Source: Vibrio sp. 10N.261.45.E2 (GTDB lineage: Bacteria; Pseudomonadota; Gammaproteobacteria; Enterobacterales; Vibrionaceae). From it: a stretch of DNA of 64,000 nucleotides. The stretch is taken from positions 124,001-188,000 of the forward strand of contig NZ_MCZZ01000113.1 of the NCBI RefSeq assembly GCF_002875705.1, in the 5' to 3' direction. Under the pieces are notes generated by a model that had not been told where the DNA came from, did no database searches, and saw nothing but the letters and a program-made list of their open reading frames with translations. The translations under genes and the position numbers were made by a program. Below, one piece after another: positions 29,700 through 37,744 of the stretch. Positions within the stretch are counted from its first letter, which is position 1, and each line of letters starts with the position of its first letter.

Positions 29700-30803
29700 A
29701 TGAATCCCATCCAAAAATACGAACAAGATATAAAAGAACATGGATTTCAAAGAGATCCAGCACAAGAGCAAGCCGTTAAATCTTTAGATGAACTCTTTCA
29801 TCAATTCCAAGATTACATGAATACGCCCATTCCTCAACTGACTCGATTCCAGAAATTACTGGGCAAGAAGCCAGAACTGCCACAGCCACCCAAAGGTCTC
29901 TATTTTTGGGGCGGTGTTGGGCGAGGTAAAACGTACTTAATGGATACGTTCTATGATGCCTTGCCGACCACTAAAAAAATGCGCGTTCACTTTCACCGCT
30001 TTATGTATCGAGTGCATGATGAGTTGAAGGCACTAGGTAATGTTAGCGATCCATTGCCTTTAGTCGCAGATAAGTTGAAAGAAGAAGCGGACATTATCTG
30101 TTTCGATGAGTTCTTTGTTTCAGACATCACCGATGCGATGATCCTAGGAACTTTGTTTCAAGAGTTATTCGCTCGCAACGTTATCTTGGTCGCGACTTCT
30201 AATATTCCACCTGCGGACCTGTATCGCAACGGGTTGCAGCGAGCGCGTTTCTTACCAGCTATTAAGCTCATTCAAGACAACTGTCATATTCTTAATGTTG
30301 ATAGTGGCATTGATTATCGTCTGCGCACCCTAGAACAGGCGGAAATTTATCATTACCCGCTAGATAACCAAGCGAATATCAATCTCGAAAAGTATTACGC
30401 TCAGCTCGTTGGCGAAGATAAAGAGAAACTTAAGCAGATTGAGGTTAATCACCGTCAATTAGATGTAGTCGAAGCGAGTGATGGGGTTCTGCATGGTACT
30501 TTTGCTCAGCTTTGTCAGTCGGCTCGTAGCCAGAACGACTATATTGAGTTGTCTCGGGTTTATCACACGGTTCTATTGGCTGATGTGCTGCAAATGGGGG
30601 CGACTTCCGATGACGCTGCAAGGCGCTTCATTGCGTTAGTTGATGAGTTCTATGAGCGTAATGTGAAACTGATTATTTCAGCGGAAGTGGAGTTAGAAAA
30701 GCTATACACCCATGGGCAGTTAGAGTTTGAATTTAAACGTTGTCAGTCGCGTTTAATTGAAATGCAGAGCCATGAGTATTTAGCAAAAGAACACTTAAGT
30801 TAG
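29700..30803 (+). CDS. zapE: Cell division protein ZapE (AFG1-like ATPase)
   Basis: A Z-ring-associated ATPase of the AFG1 family, required for division under stress in E. coli. The 367-residue protein has Walker A GGVGRGKTYLMD near residue 68, Walker B IICFDEFFV near 135, an ATSNIPP sensor stretch near 175, and LARVYHT-like ELSRVYHTVLLADV towards the C terminus. It starts with MNPIQKYEQDIKEHGF, which matches the family start. It lies upstream of rplM, as in E. coli, but a separate promoter serves rplM. Confidence 0.94.
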   Translation: MNPIQKYEQDIKEHGFQRDPAQEQAVKSLDELFHQFQDYMNTPIPQLTRFQKLLGKKPELPQPPKGLYFWGGVGRGKTYLMDTFYDALPTTKKMRVHFHRFMYRVHDELKALGNVSDPLPLVADKLKEEADIICFDEFFVSDITDAMILGTLFQELFARNVILVATSNIPPADLYRNGLQRARFLPAIKLIQDNCHILNVDSGIDYRLRTLEQAEIYHYPLDNQANINLEKYYAQLVGEDKEKLKQIEVNHRQLDVVEASDGVLHGTFAQLCQSARSQNDYIELSRVYHTVLLADVLQMGATSDDAARRFIALVDEFYERNVKLIISAEVELEKLYTHGQLEFEFKRCQSRLIEMQSHEYLAKEHLS

Positions 30804-30860
30804 CTTTGATTATCTCGAATAAGAAATAGAATTAAAAAAATCGTGATTTTGTTCAAAAAG

Positions 30861-30895
30861 AGGTGATTTTTTCTTCGCTCTTCTCTATAATCCTG
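30861..30895 (+). promoter_or_regulatory. Candidate promoter of rplM-rpsI
   Basis: A perfect TATAAT at 30886-30891 is followed by a GC-rich stretch (CCTGCGACC), typical of stringently controlled ribosomal promoters. The -35 element is poor by eye, so only the -10 is well supported. Confidence 0.45.
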
Positions 30896-30946
30896 CGACC
30901 TACCGTTACTGCGGGCCTCTAGCGATGAGTAAAATCACGTTATGCC

Positions 30947-31015
30947 AAGAGTTTTCCAACACTCGAAGGGGTGATGAATGGTAACTCTTAGACAGTGGGA
31001 ATACGCGAGTATTCC
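30947..31015 (+). promoter_or_regulatory. Structured rplM leader, possible L13 autoregulatory site
   Basis: AAGAGTT (30947-30953) pairs with AACTCTT (30983-30989), enclosing an inner hairpin CACTC / GGGTG. A third hairpin, GGAATAC / GTATTCC with a GCGA loop, lies at 30998-31015. In E. coli L13 represses its own operon through the leader; whether this structure is that site is an inference. Confidence 0.45.
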
Positions 31016-31050
31016 TTAAGTGTAAATTTTTTAAATAGGTAATTATTAGC

Positions 31051-31479
31051 ATGAAAACTTTCGTTGCTAAACCAGAAACTGTAAAACGCGACTGGTATGT
31101 TGTAGACGCTGAAGGCAAAACTCTTGGCCGTCTAGCAAGTGAAATCGCTTCTCGCCTACGCGGCAAGCACAAAGCAGAATACACTCCTCACGTAGACACT
31201 GGTGATTACATCATCGTTGTTAACGCTGAGAAAGTTGCTGTAACTGGTAACAAAGCTAAGGGTAAGGTTTACTACCGTCACTCTGAGTTCCCAGGTGGTC
31301 TTAAAACTATCACTTTTGAAAAGCTAATTGCTAAGAAACCAGAAATGGTTCTAGAACTAGCAGTTAAAGGTATGCTTCCACGTGGTCCTCTAGGCCGCGC
31401 GATGTACCGTAAGCTTAAAGTGTACGCTGGTACTGAGCACAACCATGTTGCTCAACAGCCACAAGTACTAGACATCTAA
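31051..31479 (+). CDS. rplM: 50S ribosomal protein L13
   Basis: An early-binding large-subunit protein, 142 residues as in E. coli. It begins [29 protein letters not shown] and carries the L13 signature region with [20 protein letters not shown] near residue 110. The codon use (CGT, GGT, GTT, CTA, GAA) is strongly biased, as expected for a highly expressed gene. It is followed 13 bases later by rpsI, the universal pairing. The leader is 150 bases and folded (see separate entry), consistent with autoregulation. Confidence 0.98.
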   Translation: MKTFVAKPETVKRDWYVVDAEGKTLGRLASEIASRLRGKHKAEYTPHVDTGDYIIVVNAEKVAVTGNKAKGKVYYRHSEFPGGLKTITFEKLIAKKPEMVLELAVKGMLPRGPLGRAMYRKLKVYAGTEHNHVAQQPQVLDI

Positions 31480-31492
31480 GGGGATTATGAAA

Positions 31493-31885
31493 ATGGCAGA
31501 GAATCAATACTACGGCACTGGTCGTCGCAAAAGCTCAGCAGCTCGTGTTTTCATCAAACCAGGCTCTGGTGAGATCGTAATCAACAAGCGTAGCCTTGAT
31601 GTTTACTTCGGTCGTCCAACTTCTCGTATGGTTGTTAAGCAACCTCTTGAGCTAGTTGAACTAACTGAGAAACTTGACCTTTACATCACTGTTTCTGGTG
31701 GTGGTATTTCTGGTCAAGCTGGCGCAATCCGCCACGGTATCACTCGCGCTCTTATGGAGTACGATGAAACTCTACGTCCTGCTCTACGTGCAGCTGGTTA
31801 CGTTACTCGTGACGCTCGTTGCGTTGAACGTAAGAAAGTTGGTCTACGTAAAGCACGTCGTAAACCTCAATTCTCTAAGCGTTAA
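31493..31885 (+). CDS. rpsI: 30S ribosomal protein S9
   Basis: A small-subunit protein whose C-terminal tail reaches the P-site tRNA. The 130-residue protein starts [20 protein letters not shown] and ends with the conserved basic tail RRKPQFSKR. An in-frame ATG at 31487 is only three bases after the AAGGGG site, whereas the ATG at 31493 has nine-base spacing and matches the universal start, so 31493 is used. A good terminator follows. Confidence 0.98.
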   Translation: MAENQYYGTGRRKSSAARVFIKPGSGEIVINKRSLDVYFGRPTSRMVVKQPLELVELTEKLDLYITVSGGGISGQAGAIRHGITRALMEYDETLRPALRAAGYVTRDARCVERKKVGLRKARRKPQFSKR

Positions 31886-31939
31886 TTTTTCTTTACGAAA
31901 AAGTACACGCTCCCAGTTTTACGACTGGAATTGTGGTTC

Positions 31940-31966
31940 AAAGCTCGGCTATATGCCGGGCTTTTT
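31940..31966 (+). terminator. Terminator of rplM-rpsI
   Basis: A 10-bp stem (AAAGCTCGGC / GCCGGGCTTT, one G-T pair) with loop TATAT ends in a T run. Confidence 0.85.
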
Positions 31967-32089
31967 GTTTTTATACCCCCTCTAAACGCTTTCCCTCCCT
32001 CGTTTTATTTCCAAATTCTTATATTTTGAAAGCTTTTGTAACCCAATGTGCGCTTTGCCTCATGATTGTTACAAAAAGGTAGCTTTATC

Positions 32090-32118
32090 TTGTCAAAAAG
32101 TAGGGTTTTATTTATCAT
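32090..32118 (+). promoter_or_regulatory. Candidate promoter of petABC
   Basis: TTGTCA and TATCAT, each one mismatch from consensus, are separated by exactly 17 bases, about 100 bases before petA. The rest of the 31967-32215 gap is AT-rich and shows nothing else. Confidence 0.6.
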
Positions 32119-32215
32119 TTGCCGTCAATAAATAGAACTAAATACATATTTTGTTAGCCATGCTCTTTAGTCGGAATTATTTCAATCCATAAGGAGCAAA
32201 TGGGAGAATGTTTGG

Positions 32216-32806
32216 ATGAGCAACGCGCCTTTAAATAACGGTCGCAGGCGTTTCTTAACCGCAACAACAGCCGTTGTTGGTGGTTTAGGAGCAGCTGCTG
32301 TAGCCGTGCCTTTTATTAAATCATGGAATCCGAGTGCCAAGGCGAAAGCTGCGGGCGCGCCGGTGGAAGTGGAAGTCAGCAAGTTAGAACCGGGACAAAT
32401 GGTTCGTGTCGAGTGGCAAGGTAAACCTGTATGGGTTGTACGCCGTGCTGAGTCGGTACTAGAGAATCTAAAGTCTATCGGTGGTCAACTTCGTGACCCT
32501 CAATCTGAAGCTGAACAACAACCTGAATACGCACAGAACGAATTCCGTTCAATTAAGCCGGAATTCTTCGTTGCTGTTGGTTTCTGTACGCACTTAGGTT
32601 GTTCTCCAACTTACCTACCGGATTCTTTTGCAGAACAAGTTCAGGGTGTTAAGTCTGGTTTCTTCTGTCCTTGTCATGGTTCAAAGTTTGATATGGCAGG
32701 TCGAGTATTCCAAGGCGTACCAGCTCCATTGAACCTTGTTGTACCAAAGCATATGTATTTGAGTGACACTAAGATCATGATCGGTGTGGATGAGGGAGAC
32801 GCGTAA
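32216..32806 (+). CDS. petA: Ubiquinol-cytochrome c reductase, Rieske iron-sulfur subunit
   Basis: The 2Fe-2S subunit of the bc1 complex, which passes electrons from ubiquinol to cytochrome c1. A twin-arginine-type N terminus (NGRRRFLTATTAVVGGLGAAAVAVPF) is followed by a membrane helix that stays as anchor. The Rieske ligands are visible in CTHLGC near residue 123 and CPCHG near 151. The 196-residue length is normal. Its stop overlaps the petB start by one base (TAATG). The ATG has GGGAG about nine bases upstream. An oxygen-respiring lifestyle is implied. Confidence 0.96.
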   Translation: MSNAPLNNGRRRFLTATTAVVGGLGAAAVAVPFIKSWNPSAKAKAAGAPVEVEVSKLEPGQMVRVEWQGKPVWVVRRAESVLENLKSIGGQLRDPQSEAEQQPEYAQNEFRSIKPEFFVAVGFCTHLGCSPTYLPDSFAEQVQGVKSGFFCPCHGSKFDMAGRVFQGVPAPLNLVVPKHMYLSDTKIMIGVDEGDA

Positions 32807-34071
32807 TGCAAGGATTGCTTGATTGGGTAGAGAAACGTCTACCCGCGATGAATGCTTACAAAAAGCATTTATCTGAATACCCAATGCCTAAGAACTTTAA
32901 CTTTTGGTACCTCTTCGGTTCTTTGGCAATGTTGGTACTGGTTAACCAAATCCTTACGGGTATTTGGCTAACAATGAACTACGTACCGTCTGGTGAGGGT
33001 GCATTTGCTTCTGTTGAATATATCATGCGTGATGTGGAATACGGTTGGCTACTACGTTACATGCACTCAACAGGTGCTTCGGCATTCTTCGTTGTTATCT
33101 ACCTGCATATGTTCCGTGGCTTAATTTACGGTTCTTACCAAAAACCTCGTGAGTTACTTTGGATCTTCGGTATGTTGATCTTCCTAGTGCTTATGGCTGA
33201 GGCTTTCATGGGTTACCTATTACCATGGGGTCAAATGTCTTACTGGGGTGCTCAGGTAATCATTTCTCTGTTTGGTGCGATCCCTGTTATTGGTGATGAC
33301 CTAACGCTTTGGATCCGTGGTGACTACATCATCTCTGGTGCAACGCTGAACCGTTTCTTCGCACTGCATGTTATTGCTCTACCAATCGTACTTCTGCTGC
33401 TTATCGTTCTTCACGTACTAGCACTGCACGAAGTGGGTTCGAACAACCCAGATGGTATCGAGACGAAACTTCCTAAAGGTACAATGGGCGACGACTACAA
33501 AACTCAGTTCCCATTCCATAAGGATTACACTAAGAAATACGACATCATTGACTCTATTCCTTTCCACCCATACGGGACAGTGAAAGATATGGTTGGTGTT
33601 GCTGGTTTCCTATTCTTCTTCTGTTATGTGCTGTTCTTTAACCCTGAGATGGGTGGATTCTTCCTTGAGCCGCCAAACTTTGAAGCTGCTAACCCGCTGA
33701 AAACACCTGAGCACATCGCTCCGGTATGGTACTTCACGCCGTTTTACGCAATTCTACGTGCGGTTCCTGATAAGTTGCTAGGTGTTGTAGCAATGGGCGC
33801 ATCGATTGTTGTGCTATTCCTACTGCCATGGTTCGACCGTTGTAAAGTGCGTTCTTACCGTTACCGTAGCAAACTGCATTTGATTAACATCATCCAATTC
33901 ACAATAAGCTTTATTGCGCTTGGTGTACTTGGTGCGCTTCCAGCAACGCCAACATACACGCTACTGGCTCAAATCTTTAGCTTAGGTTATTTCATGTTCT
34001 TCGTTCTACTGTGGTTCTACAGTAAAAATGAAGCGACGAAACCATTACCAGAAAGGGTGACATTCAAATGA
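32806..34071 (+). CDS. petB: Ubiquinol-cytochrome c reductase, cytochrome b subunit
   Basis: Membrane core of the bc1 complex with eight helices and both b hemes. The 421-residue protein has the Qo-site motif PEW-type variant APVWYFTPFYAILR and helix residues with heme-ligand histidines in LLRYMHSTGAS, VIYLHMFRG, FFALHVIALP and LIVLHVLALHEVGS. The family fold is clear from GYLLPWGQMSYWGAQVI. It overlaps petA by one base and petC by four bases (ATGA), so the three subunits are made together. Confidence 0.97.
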   Translation: MQGLLDWVEKRLPAMNAYKKHLSEYPMPKNFNFWYLFGSLAMLVLVNQILTGIWLTMNYVPSGEGAFASVEYIMRDVEYGWLLRYMHSTGASAFFVVIYLHMFRGLIYGSYQKPRELLWIFGMLIFLVLMAEAFMGYLLPWGQMSYWGAQVIISLFGAIPVIGDDLTLWIRGDYIISGATLNRFFALHVIALPIVLLLLIVLHVLALHEVGSNNPDGIETKLPKGTMGDDYKTQFPFHKDYTKKYDIIDSIPFHPYGTVKDMVGVAGFLFFFCYVLFFNPEMGGFFLEPPNFEAANPLKTPEHIAPVWYFTPFYAILRAVPDKLLGVVAMGASIVVLFLLPWFDRCKVRSYRYRSKLHLINIIQFTISFIALGVLGALPATPTYTLLAQIFSLGYFMFFVLLWFYSKNEATKPLPERVTFK

Positions 34072-34805
34072 AAAAGTGGATTGTAATTTTATTTGCTATG
34101 TTGCCGTCACTGGCAATGGCAGCGGGTGCAAACGTACCATTAGACAAAGCGAACAATGATTTAACAGATAAAGCCTCATTGCAAAATGGCGCTAAGATGT
34201 TCATGAACTACTGTTTCGCTTGTCACTCAACGCAGTACCAGCGCTATGAACGTGTTGCGAATGATTTAGAGATTCCTGTTGATCTTATGAAGGAAAACCT
34301 GATTTTCGACCCTGAAGCGAAAATTGGTGATCTAATGGTTAATGCTATGCCTTCGGATCAAGCGGCAAGTTGGTTTGGTGCTCCGCCACCAGACCTAACA
34401 CTGGTTGCTCGTGTTCGTGGCGCAGACTGGCTGTACACTTACCTTCGTACTTTCTATGAAGACCCGTCACGTCCATTTGGCGTGAACAACATTGTTTTCC
34501 CAAGCGTTGGTATGCCGCACGTTCTTGAAGAGCTGCAAGGTATCCCAACTCCAATCTACGATACGCATATGGTAGATGGTGAGGAAGTGACGGTTGTTGT
34601 TGGTACTGAGACTGATGGCTCTGGTGAATTAAGTGCTGGTGAATACGACGAAGCGGTTCGTGACCTAGTAAACTTCTTAGTATACTCGGGCGACCCTGTT
34701 CAACTTGAGCGTCACGCTATGGGTTGGTGGGTAATGGCCTTCTTAGTAATCTTCACTATCATTGTGATTTTGCTGAAGAAAGAGTATTGGCGTGATGTGC
34801 ACTAA
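34068..34805 (+). CDS. petC: Ubiquinol-cytochrome c reductase, cytochrome c1
   Basis: Periplasmic heme subunit of the bc1 complex, anchored at its C terminus. A signal peptide (MKKWIVILFAMLPSLAMA) precedes the heme c site CFACH near residue 49. The predicted axial methionine region is VGMPHVLEEL near 147. A C-terminal membrane helix (WWVMAFLVIFTIIVILL) ends the 245-residue protein. Its start is in the petB stop (ATGA). The petABC message ends at a hairpin that also lies in the sspA leader. Confidence 0.96.
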   Translation: MKKWIVILFAMLPSLAMAAGANVPLDKANNDLTDKASLQNGAKMFMNYCFACHSTQYQRYERVANDLEIPVDLMKENLIFDPEAKIGDLMVNAMPSDQAASWFGAPPPDLTLVARVRGADWLYTYLRTFYEDPSRPFGVNNIVFPSVGMPHVLEELQGIPTPIYDTHMVDGEEVTVVVGTETDGSGELSAGEYDEAVRDLVNFLVYSGDPVQLERHAMGWWVMAFLVIFTIIVILLKKEYWRDVH

Positions 34806-34811
34806 TTGTGC

Positions 34812-34817
34812 TATAAT
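34812..34817 (+). promoter_or_regulatory. Possible -10 element for sspA
   Basis: A perfect TATAAT lies just after the petC stop. The best upstream hexamer (TTGGCG at 34787) is poor and 19 bases away, so this call is weak. No room for a promoter exists between the hairpin below and the sspA ribosome binding site. Confidence 0.3.
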
Positions 34818-34848
34818 ACCGTGCTAATTCCCAAATTATGTTAATGTT

Positions 34849-34878
34849 CAATGGAGGCTTTAGGCCTCCATTGTTTTT
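34849..34878 (+). terminator. petABC terminator / possible sspA attenuator
   Basis: A perfect 10-bp stem (CAATGGAGGC / GCCTCCATTG) with loop TTTAG is followed by five T. It sits 25 bases before the sspA start. The 3' arm CCTCCA is also complementary to TGGAGG at 34892-34897, the sspA ribosome binding site. Confidence 0.8.
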
Positions 34879-34902
34879 ATTTAAAGTGTACTGGAGGGCT
34901 CC

Positions 34903-35538
34903 ATGGCTGTAGCTGCCAATAAACGTTCTGTAATGACTCTTTTCTCAAGTGCTTCTGATATGTATAGCCATCAGGTGCGCATCGTTCTTGCTGAAAAAGG
35001 CGTAAGTGTTGAAGTTGAGTTGGTTGATGAAAAAAATCTACCAGCAGAGCTTGTTGAACTGAACCCGTACAAATCAGTACCTACTCTTGTTGATCGTGAG
35101 CTTGCTCTATATGACTCAAAGATCATCATGGAATACCTAGATGAGCGTTTCCCTCATCCACCATTGATGCCTGTATACCCGGTTGCTCGTGGTAACAGTC
35201 GTCTAATGATGTACCGCATTGAGCGTAACTGGTATTCAGTTGCAGAGAAGATCGTTAAAGGCAATGCTGAAGAATCTGAAGCAGCTCGCGTTAAACTGCG
35301 CAACGACCTACTGACTCTTGCTCCTATCTTCGCTGAATATGAATACTTCATGAGCGAAGAGTTTAGCCTAATTGATTGTTACTTAGCTCCGCTACTATGG
35401 CGTTTACCTGAGCTTGGTATCGAACTAATTGGTCCTGGTTCTAAAGAGCTTAAGATTTACATGAACCGCGTATTCGAACGTGATTCATTCCTAGCTTCTC
35501 TAACTGAAGCTGAGCGTGAGATGCGACTCGTTCGCTAA
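34903..35538 (+). CDS. sspA: Stringent starvation protein A
   Basis: RNA polymerase-associated protein with a glutathione S-transferase fold but no GST activity in E. coli; it helps in stationary phase and acid tolerance. The 211-residue protein has a thioredoxin-like N domain (VMTLFSSASDMYSHQVRIVLAEKG, NPYKSVPTLVDRELALYDSKIIMEYLDE) and a helical C domain (FSLIDCYLAPLLWRLPELGIEL). GGAGG lies five bases before the ATG. sspB follows six bases later, as in most gamma-proteobacteria. Confidence 0.95.
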   Translation: MAVAANKRSVMTLFSSASDMYSHQVRIVLAEKGVSVEVELVDEKNLPAELVELNPYKSVPTLVDRELALYDSKIIMEYLDERFPHPPLMPVYPVARGNSRLMMYRIERNWYSVAEKIVKGNAEESEAARVKLRNDLLTLAPIFAEYEYFMSEEFSLIDCYLAPLLWRLPELGIELIGPGSKELKIYMNRVFERDSFLASLTEAEREMRLVR

Positions 35539-35544
35539 GCGTTT

Positions 35545-36039
35545 ATGGATATTTCTAATATGACTCCACGCCGACCATACATGCTTCGTGCATTTTATGA
35601 ATGGCTGGTTGATAACGAACTAACTCCACACCTTGTTGTTGAAGCAACATTGCCGGGTGTGCGAGTTCCAGAAGAGTTTGTTCAAGATGGTCAGATCATT
35701 CTGAACATCGCGCCTCGTGCGGTTGGACAACTTGAACTGGGTAACGAAGCTGTGACGTTTAGTGCTCGCTTTAGTGGTCGTCCACACTCTGTGATCGTTC
35801 CGCTTTACGCAGTACAAGCGATTTATGCTCGTGAAAATGGTGCTGGTACCATGTTTGAACCTGAAGAGGCATACATGGAAACATTTGAAGAAGGGATTGA
35901 AGAAAGTCCTTTTGAAGAACCAGAAAAAGGCCCATCTTTGAGCGTAGCAACGGCAGATGTAGATGCTGAAGAGCCTGACTCAGATCCTGAACCACCTCGT
36001 CCAGCGAAAGGTCGCCCAAGCCTTCGTGTTATCAAATAA
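35545..36039 (+). CDS. sspB: ClpXP protease specificity-enhancing factor SspB
   Basis: Adaptor that delivers ssrA-tagged and other proteins to ClpXP. The N-terminal substrate-binding domain (about 1-110) starts MDISNMTPRRPYMLRAFYEWLVDN and includes LNIAPRAVGQLELGNEAVTFSARFSG. A long acidic linker follows, and the C-terminal tail RPSLRVIK is the ClpX-binding motif. The 164 residues match the family. It is encoded six bases after sspA. Confidence 0.95.
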   Translation: MDISNMTPRRPYMLRAFYEWLVDNELTPHLVVEATLPGVRVPEEFVQDGQIILNIAPRAVGQLELGNEAVTFSARFSGRPHSVIVPLYAVQAIYARENGAGTMFEPEEAYMETFEEGIEESPFEEPEKGPSLSVATADVDAEEPDSDPEPPRPAKGRPSLRVIK

Positions 36040-36063
36040 CGTTAGTTAAATAACGAATCAAAT

Positions 36064-36092
36064 AAAAAAGCAGCGATTCGTCGCTGCTTTTT
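36064..36092. terminator. Bidirectional terminator between sspB and dolP
   Basis: A stem AAAAAAGCAGCGA / TCGCTGCTTTTT with a TTCG loop lies between the convergent genes, with T runs on both strands. Confidence 0.88.
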
Positions 36093-36130
36093 CTTTTCTG
36101 CTAAATAGCATTTAATTGACTGGCTTGAGG

Positions 36131-36736
36131 CTAGTTAACGGCCGTCTCTTCTTCGCCATATTCAAACGCTCGAATGACCTGTTTTACGCCGGAGATGTTA
36201 CGCGCAACTTCTGTTGCGATATCCGCGTGCTCTCGAGTGACCAGCCCAAGCAGGAATACTTCTGAGTCCTCAGTAATCACTTTTACTTTGATGCCGTTAA
36301 GCTCAGCATTAGCAAGCAGAGCTGACTTCACCTTAGTCGTAATCCAGCTGTCTTTGCTAATCGCGCTAACTGATAATGGCTCTTTCACTCGAATCTGGTT
36401 GTGTATGCTTTCGACACCGGCTACTTCTTTGGCTTGGCTCTCAAAAGCACGACGTTCAGCATCTGTTGTTGCTTGGCCCATTAACACCACAGAGCCGCGG
36501 TAAGAACTTGCAGTGACACGCACGCTACCTCGGTATGGCTGTTTATTAGTGATAGCTGCAACTTCAAATTCAATATTGTTGTCGTTCCAAATCTCTTTGG
36601 TGGTTCGCGTATCAGTGACCAGATTTGCAGTGGTTGCTGCACCAGCAATGAAAATGCCAGCACAACCAGACAGAGACAGTGTAAGTAGCGAAACACTAAT
36701 CAGCTTAAACAGCCTTATAGAGGTTAATGATTTCAT
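36131..36736 (-). CDS. dolP: Outer membrane lipoprotein DolP (dual BON domain)
   Basis: A lipoprotein that supports outer membrane integrity and BAM activity in E. coli (formerly YraP). The 201-residue protein has a lipoprotein signal with the lipobox LSGC (cysteine near residue 25), followed by a short linker and two BON domains (about 48-115 with RVTASSYRGSVVLMGQA, and about 125-195 with VKVITEDSEVFLLGLV). It lies 16 bases after diaA, and the run lpoA-yraN-diaA-dolP is the same as in E. coli. Confidence 0.92.
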   Translation of the reverse strand: MKSLTSIRLFKLISVSLLTLSLSGCAGIFIAGAATTANLVTDTRTTKEIWNDNNIEFEVAAITNKQPYRGSVRVTASSYRGSVVLMGQATTDAERRAFESQAKEVAGVESIHNQIRVKEPLSVSAISKDSWITTKVKSALLANAELNGIKVKVITEDSEVFLLGLVTREHADIATEVARNISGVKQVIRAFEYGEEETAVN

Positions 36737-36752
36737 TGTGATGCTCCGTATA

Positions 36753-37343
36753 TCACTCTTCGTGAGCAGGGAAGAGTACTTGATCGATTAGGTCACATAG
36801 GCAGTGTAGCGTCACCATGTGTACTTCATGAATGCGCGCTGTACGGTGTGAAGGAATACGAATTTCTACATCGTGTTCACCAAGCAGACCTGCCATCTCG
36901 CCACCATCTTTACCGGTAAAGGCGATGATTGTCATGTCGCGAGTTACCGCCGCTTCCATTGCCTTGATAATGTTCTTGCTGTTACCGCTAGTTGAGATAG
37001 CCAACAGAATATCGCCAGTCTGACCAAACGCACGTACCTGTTTAGAGAAAATCTCTTCGTAGTGGTAGTCGTTAGCCACAGCCGTTAGCGTGGTGTTGTC
37101 TGCTGTGAGAGCCATCGCTGGAAGGCTAGGGCGCTCTGTTTCAAATCGGTTGAGTAGGCACGATACAAATTGCTGAGCATTCGACGCCGAACCACCATTA
37201 CCACAACAAAGAATTTTGTTTCCGTTAAGCAAGGTCGCAACCATAGCTTGAGCGGCATGCGTGATTGCGTCAGGCAGTGCTTCTGCAGCCGCAATTTGGA
37301 TTTGAATACTTTCTGTGAAACTTTCTTTAATGCTGTCTAGCAT
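36753..37343 (-). CDS. diaA: DnaA initiator-associating protein DiaA (SIS domain)
   Basis: A tetrameric SIS-fold protein that binds DnaA and times replication initiation in E. coli. The 196-residue protein has the SIS hallmarks [15 protein letters not shown] near residue 46 and [13 protein letters not shown] near 112. GmhA, a paralogue of similar size, is the alternative, but the position between yraN and dolP and the stretch [21 protein letters not shown] favour DiaA. The gap to yraN is two bases, so the genes form one operon. Confidence 0.93.
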   Translation of the reverse strand: MLDSIKESFTESIQIQIAAAEALPDAITHAAQAMVATLLNGNKILCCGNGGSASNAQQFVSCLLNRFETERPSLPAMALTADNTTLTAVANDYHYEEIFSKQVRAFGQTGDILLAISTSGNSKNIIKAMEAAVTRDMTIIAFTGKDGGEMAGLLGEHDVEIRIPSHRTARIHEVHMVTLHCLCDLIDQVLFPAHEE

Positions 37344-37345
37344 GT

Positions 37346-37744
37346 TTATCCTTGGGTAATCGCGTTTTGAATCCAGTCGATAGTGTCATTCGGCCCTTCA
37401 ATGGCAACAATATCAAACCTGAAATCTGTAGAGTGCACCGACAAGCCTTGCTGCATCAGCCAAATATTGGCTGTTTTGAGCAGCTTCTGTGACTTCTTGG
37501 CAGTCACCATTTCAGCGGCATGTCCGTAGCGGGTTTGCTTGCGGTATTTTACCTCGGCAAACACAAGTGTATTGTTATGGCGCATTATAAGATCAATCTC
37601 GCCACATTTTGCTATGAAGTTTTCTTCTATTAACGATAAACCGTGGTTAATCAGATAAGATTTTGCCACGGCCTCGTATTTATCACCCACTTGCTTGTGG
37701 GTGACGGTTGGTTTGGATAGGAACTTTCGGCTAAAAAGCCCCAT
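37346..37744 (-). CDS. yraN: UPF0102 family protein YraN (nuclease-like fold)
   Basis: A 132-residue protein of the YraN family, with the restriction-endonuclease-like core: [17 protein letters not shown], then CGEIDLIM and [13 protein letters not shown], which hold the D-(x)n-ExK-type residues. The actual substrate in cells is not known. The frame extends to 37777, but the ATG at 37744 begins MGLFSRKFL and overlaps the lpoA stop by 14 bases, which suits translational coupling. It lies two bases before diaA. Confidence 0.88.
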   Translation of the reverse strand: MGLFSRKFLSKPTVTHKQVGDKYEAVAKSYLINHGLSLIEENFIAKCGEIDLIMRHNNTLVFAEVKYRKQTRYGHAAEMVTAKKSQKLLKTANIWLMQQGLSVHSTDFRFDIVAIEGPNDTIDWIQNAITQG

